A DNA stretch of 5,685 bases from Desulfobulbaceae bacterium UBA5611 (GTDB lineage: Bacteria > Desulfobacterota > Desulfobulbia > Desulfobulbales > Desulfocapsaceae). A model generated the notes under the pieces. The model did no database searches. It saw nothing but the letters and a program-made list of their open reading frames with translations, and had not been told where the DNA came from. Below, one piece after another: positions 5,388-5,685 of the stretch. Where the stretch lies: assembly GCA_002424635.1 (NCBI GenBank), contig DIKT01000049.1, forward strand, positions 1 to 5,685. The letters run 5' to 3'. A program made the position numbers and the translations under genes. Each line of letters begins with the position of its first letter. Position 1 is the stretch's first letter.

Positions 5388-5648
5388 TTAAGAAAAAATA
5401 AAGACAAATCTATCGGCATTGATACTGATCCGTAAACGGCCGTTATGATTGCGGCCATAAACCTCCCAGGCAGGCTCTCCCTTGAACTCGCATTGTAGAC
5501 AATGGGGAGAATGCTTGCCCTTGTCACGGTCGCACCAGGACATTAAAGTGGCGAACTCGTTCTCTTCTTTCGCCATAATGGCGGCAATCGCTTTGGCCTG
5601 TTCAAAATTAATCCGATAACCACTGATCAGGCACTCAATCTGTTCCAT
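5388..5648 (-). CDS. Small conserved hypothetical protein, 86 residues, resembling the AF1514/DUF5619 type
   Basis: The frame reads leftward from an ATG at 5648-5646 to a TAA at 5390-5388. AAAGG (5661-5657) lies eight bases before the start, a fair ribosome site. Visible features are an N-terminal helix (about 14-34), then W38-C-D with C39, H46-S-P-H49, C50 and C53 (possible Cys/His metal site), then P59-A-W-E-V-Y64 and a C-terminal strand region ending F81-V-F-I-F85. There is no signal peptide or membrane segment, so it is probably cytoplasmic. The pattern W-x-D-x-K-x-G-x-H-S-P followed by W-E-V-Y and a final VFIF-like strand recalls the AF1514/DUF5619 family of unknown function from archaea and sulfate reducers; this is from memory. 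It is convergent with the molybdoenzyme operon and its promoter lies outside or at the window edge. Confidence 0.72.
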   Translation of the reverse strand: MEQIECLISGYRINFEQAKAIAAIMAKEENEFATLMSWCDRDKGKHSPHCLQCEFKGEPAWEVYGRNHNGRLRISINADRFVFIFS

Positions 5649-5685
5649 TGCTCTAACCTTTAGGGTGCCTTGAAAAATGGTCTTT

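Noticed and set aside
1..5685. CRISPR array, insertion sequence or tandem repeat
   Set aside because: No regularly spaced direct repeats, transposase-like frame or terminal inverted repeats with target duplication were seen.

Overview
The window looks like chromosomal DNA of an anaerobic, respiring Gram-negative bacterium, most likely a Desulfobacterota (former Deltaproteobacteria) member close to Desulfobulbales. This rests on the Tat-exported polysulfide/thiosulfate-reductase-like molybdoenzyme with its 16-Cys iron-sulfur partner, on a zinc-ribbon protein of a kind I recall from Geobacter/Desulfobulbus-type genomes, and on an 86-residue protein resembling the AF1514/DUF5619 type. The assignment is inference; no taxonomic marker longer than a tRNA is present.

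Layout. Positions 1-248 hold the last 33 codons of an unrecognised gene, coupled by a 1-base stop/start overlap to a 48-residue single-pass membrane protein. Next, behind its own probable promoter, is a 216-residue protein with zinc-binding cysteine clusters at both ends (369-1019). A free-standing tRNA-His(GTG) follows, with a good sigma70 promoter and a strong intrinsic terminator (1126-1315). An AT-rich spacer (1316-1606) carries a 22-bp palindrome, a perfect TTGACA box and a second 12-bp palindrome over the probable -10/start site. These lie in front of a three-gene operon on the + strand: a TorD-family chaperone (1607-2197), a PsrA/PhsA-like catalytic subunit (2172-4412) and a PsrB-like four-cluster ferredoxin subunit (4455-5270). 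The operon ends at a perfect 20-bp-stem bidirectional terminator (5295-5340), which also serves a convergent 86-residue gene on the - strand (5388-5648).

How the genes work together. The chaperone would hold and proofread the apo-catalytic subunit until molybdenum cofactor is inserted. The folded enzyme, with the signal-less ferredoxin subunit riding along, would then cross the membrane by the Tat system and act on a sulfur-oxyanion or polysulfide-type substrate in the periplasm. The notable point is what is missing: the operon is closed by a terminator without the NrfD/PsrC-type quinone-linked membrane subunit that normally completes such enzymes. The ferredoxin subunit instead has an extra basic, then hydrophobic C-terminal tail. 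Electron exchange may therefore go through a membrane subunit encoded elsewhere, a periplasmic cytochrome, or direct association of the tail with the membrane.
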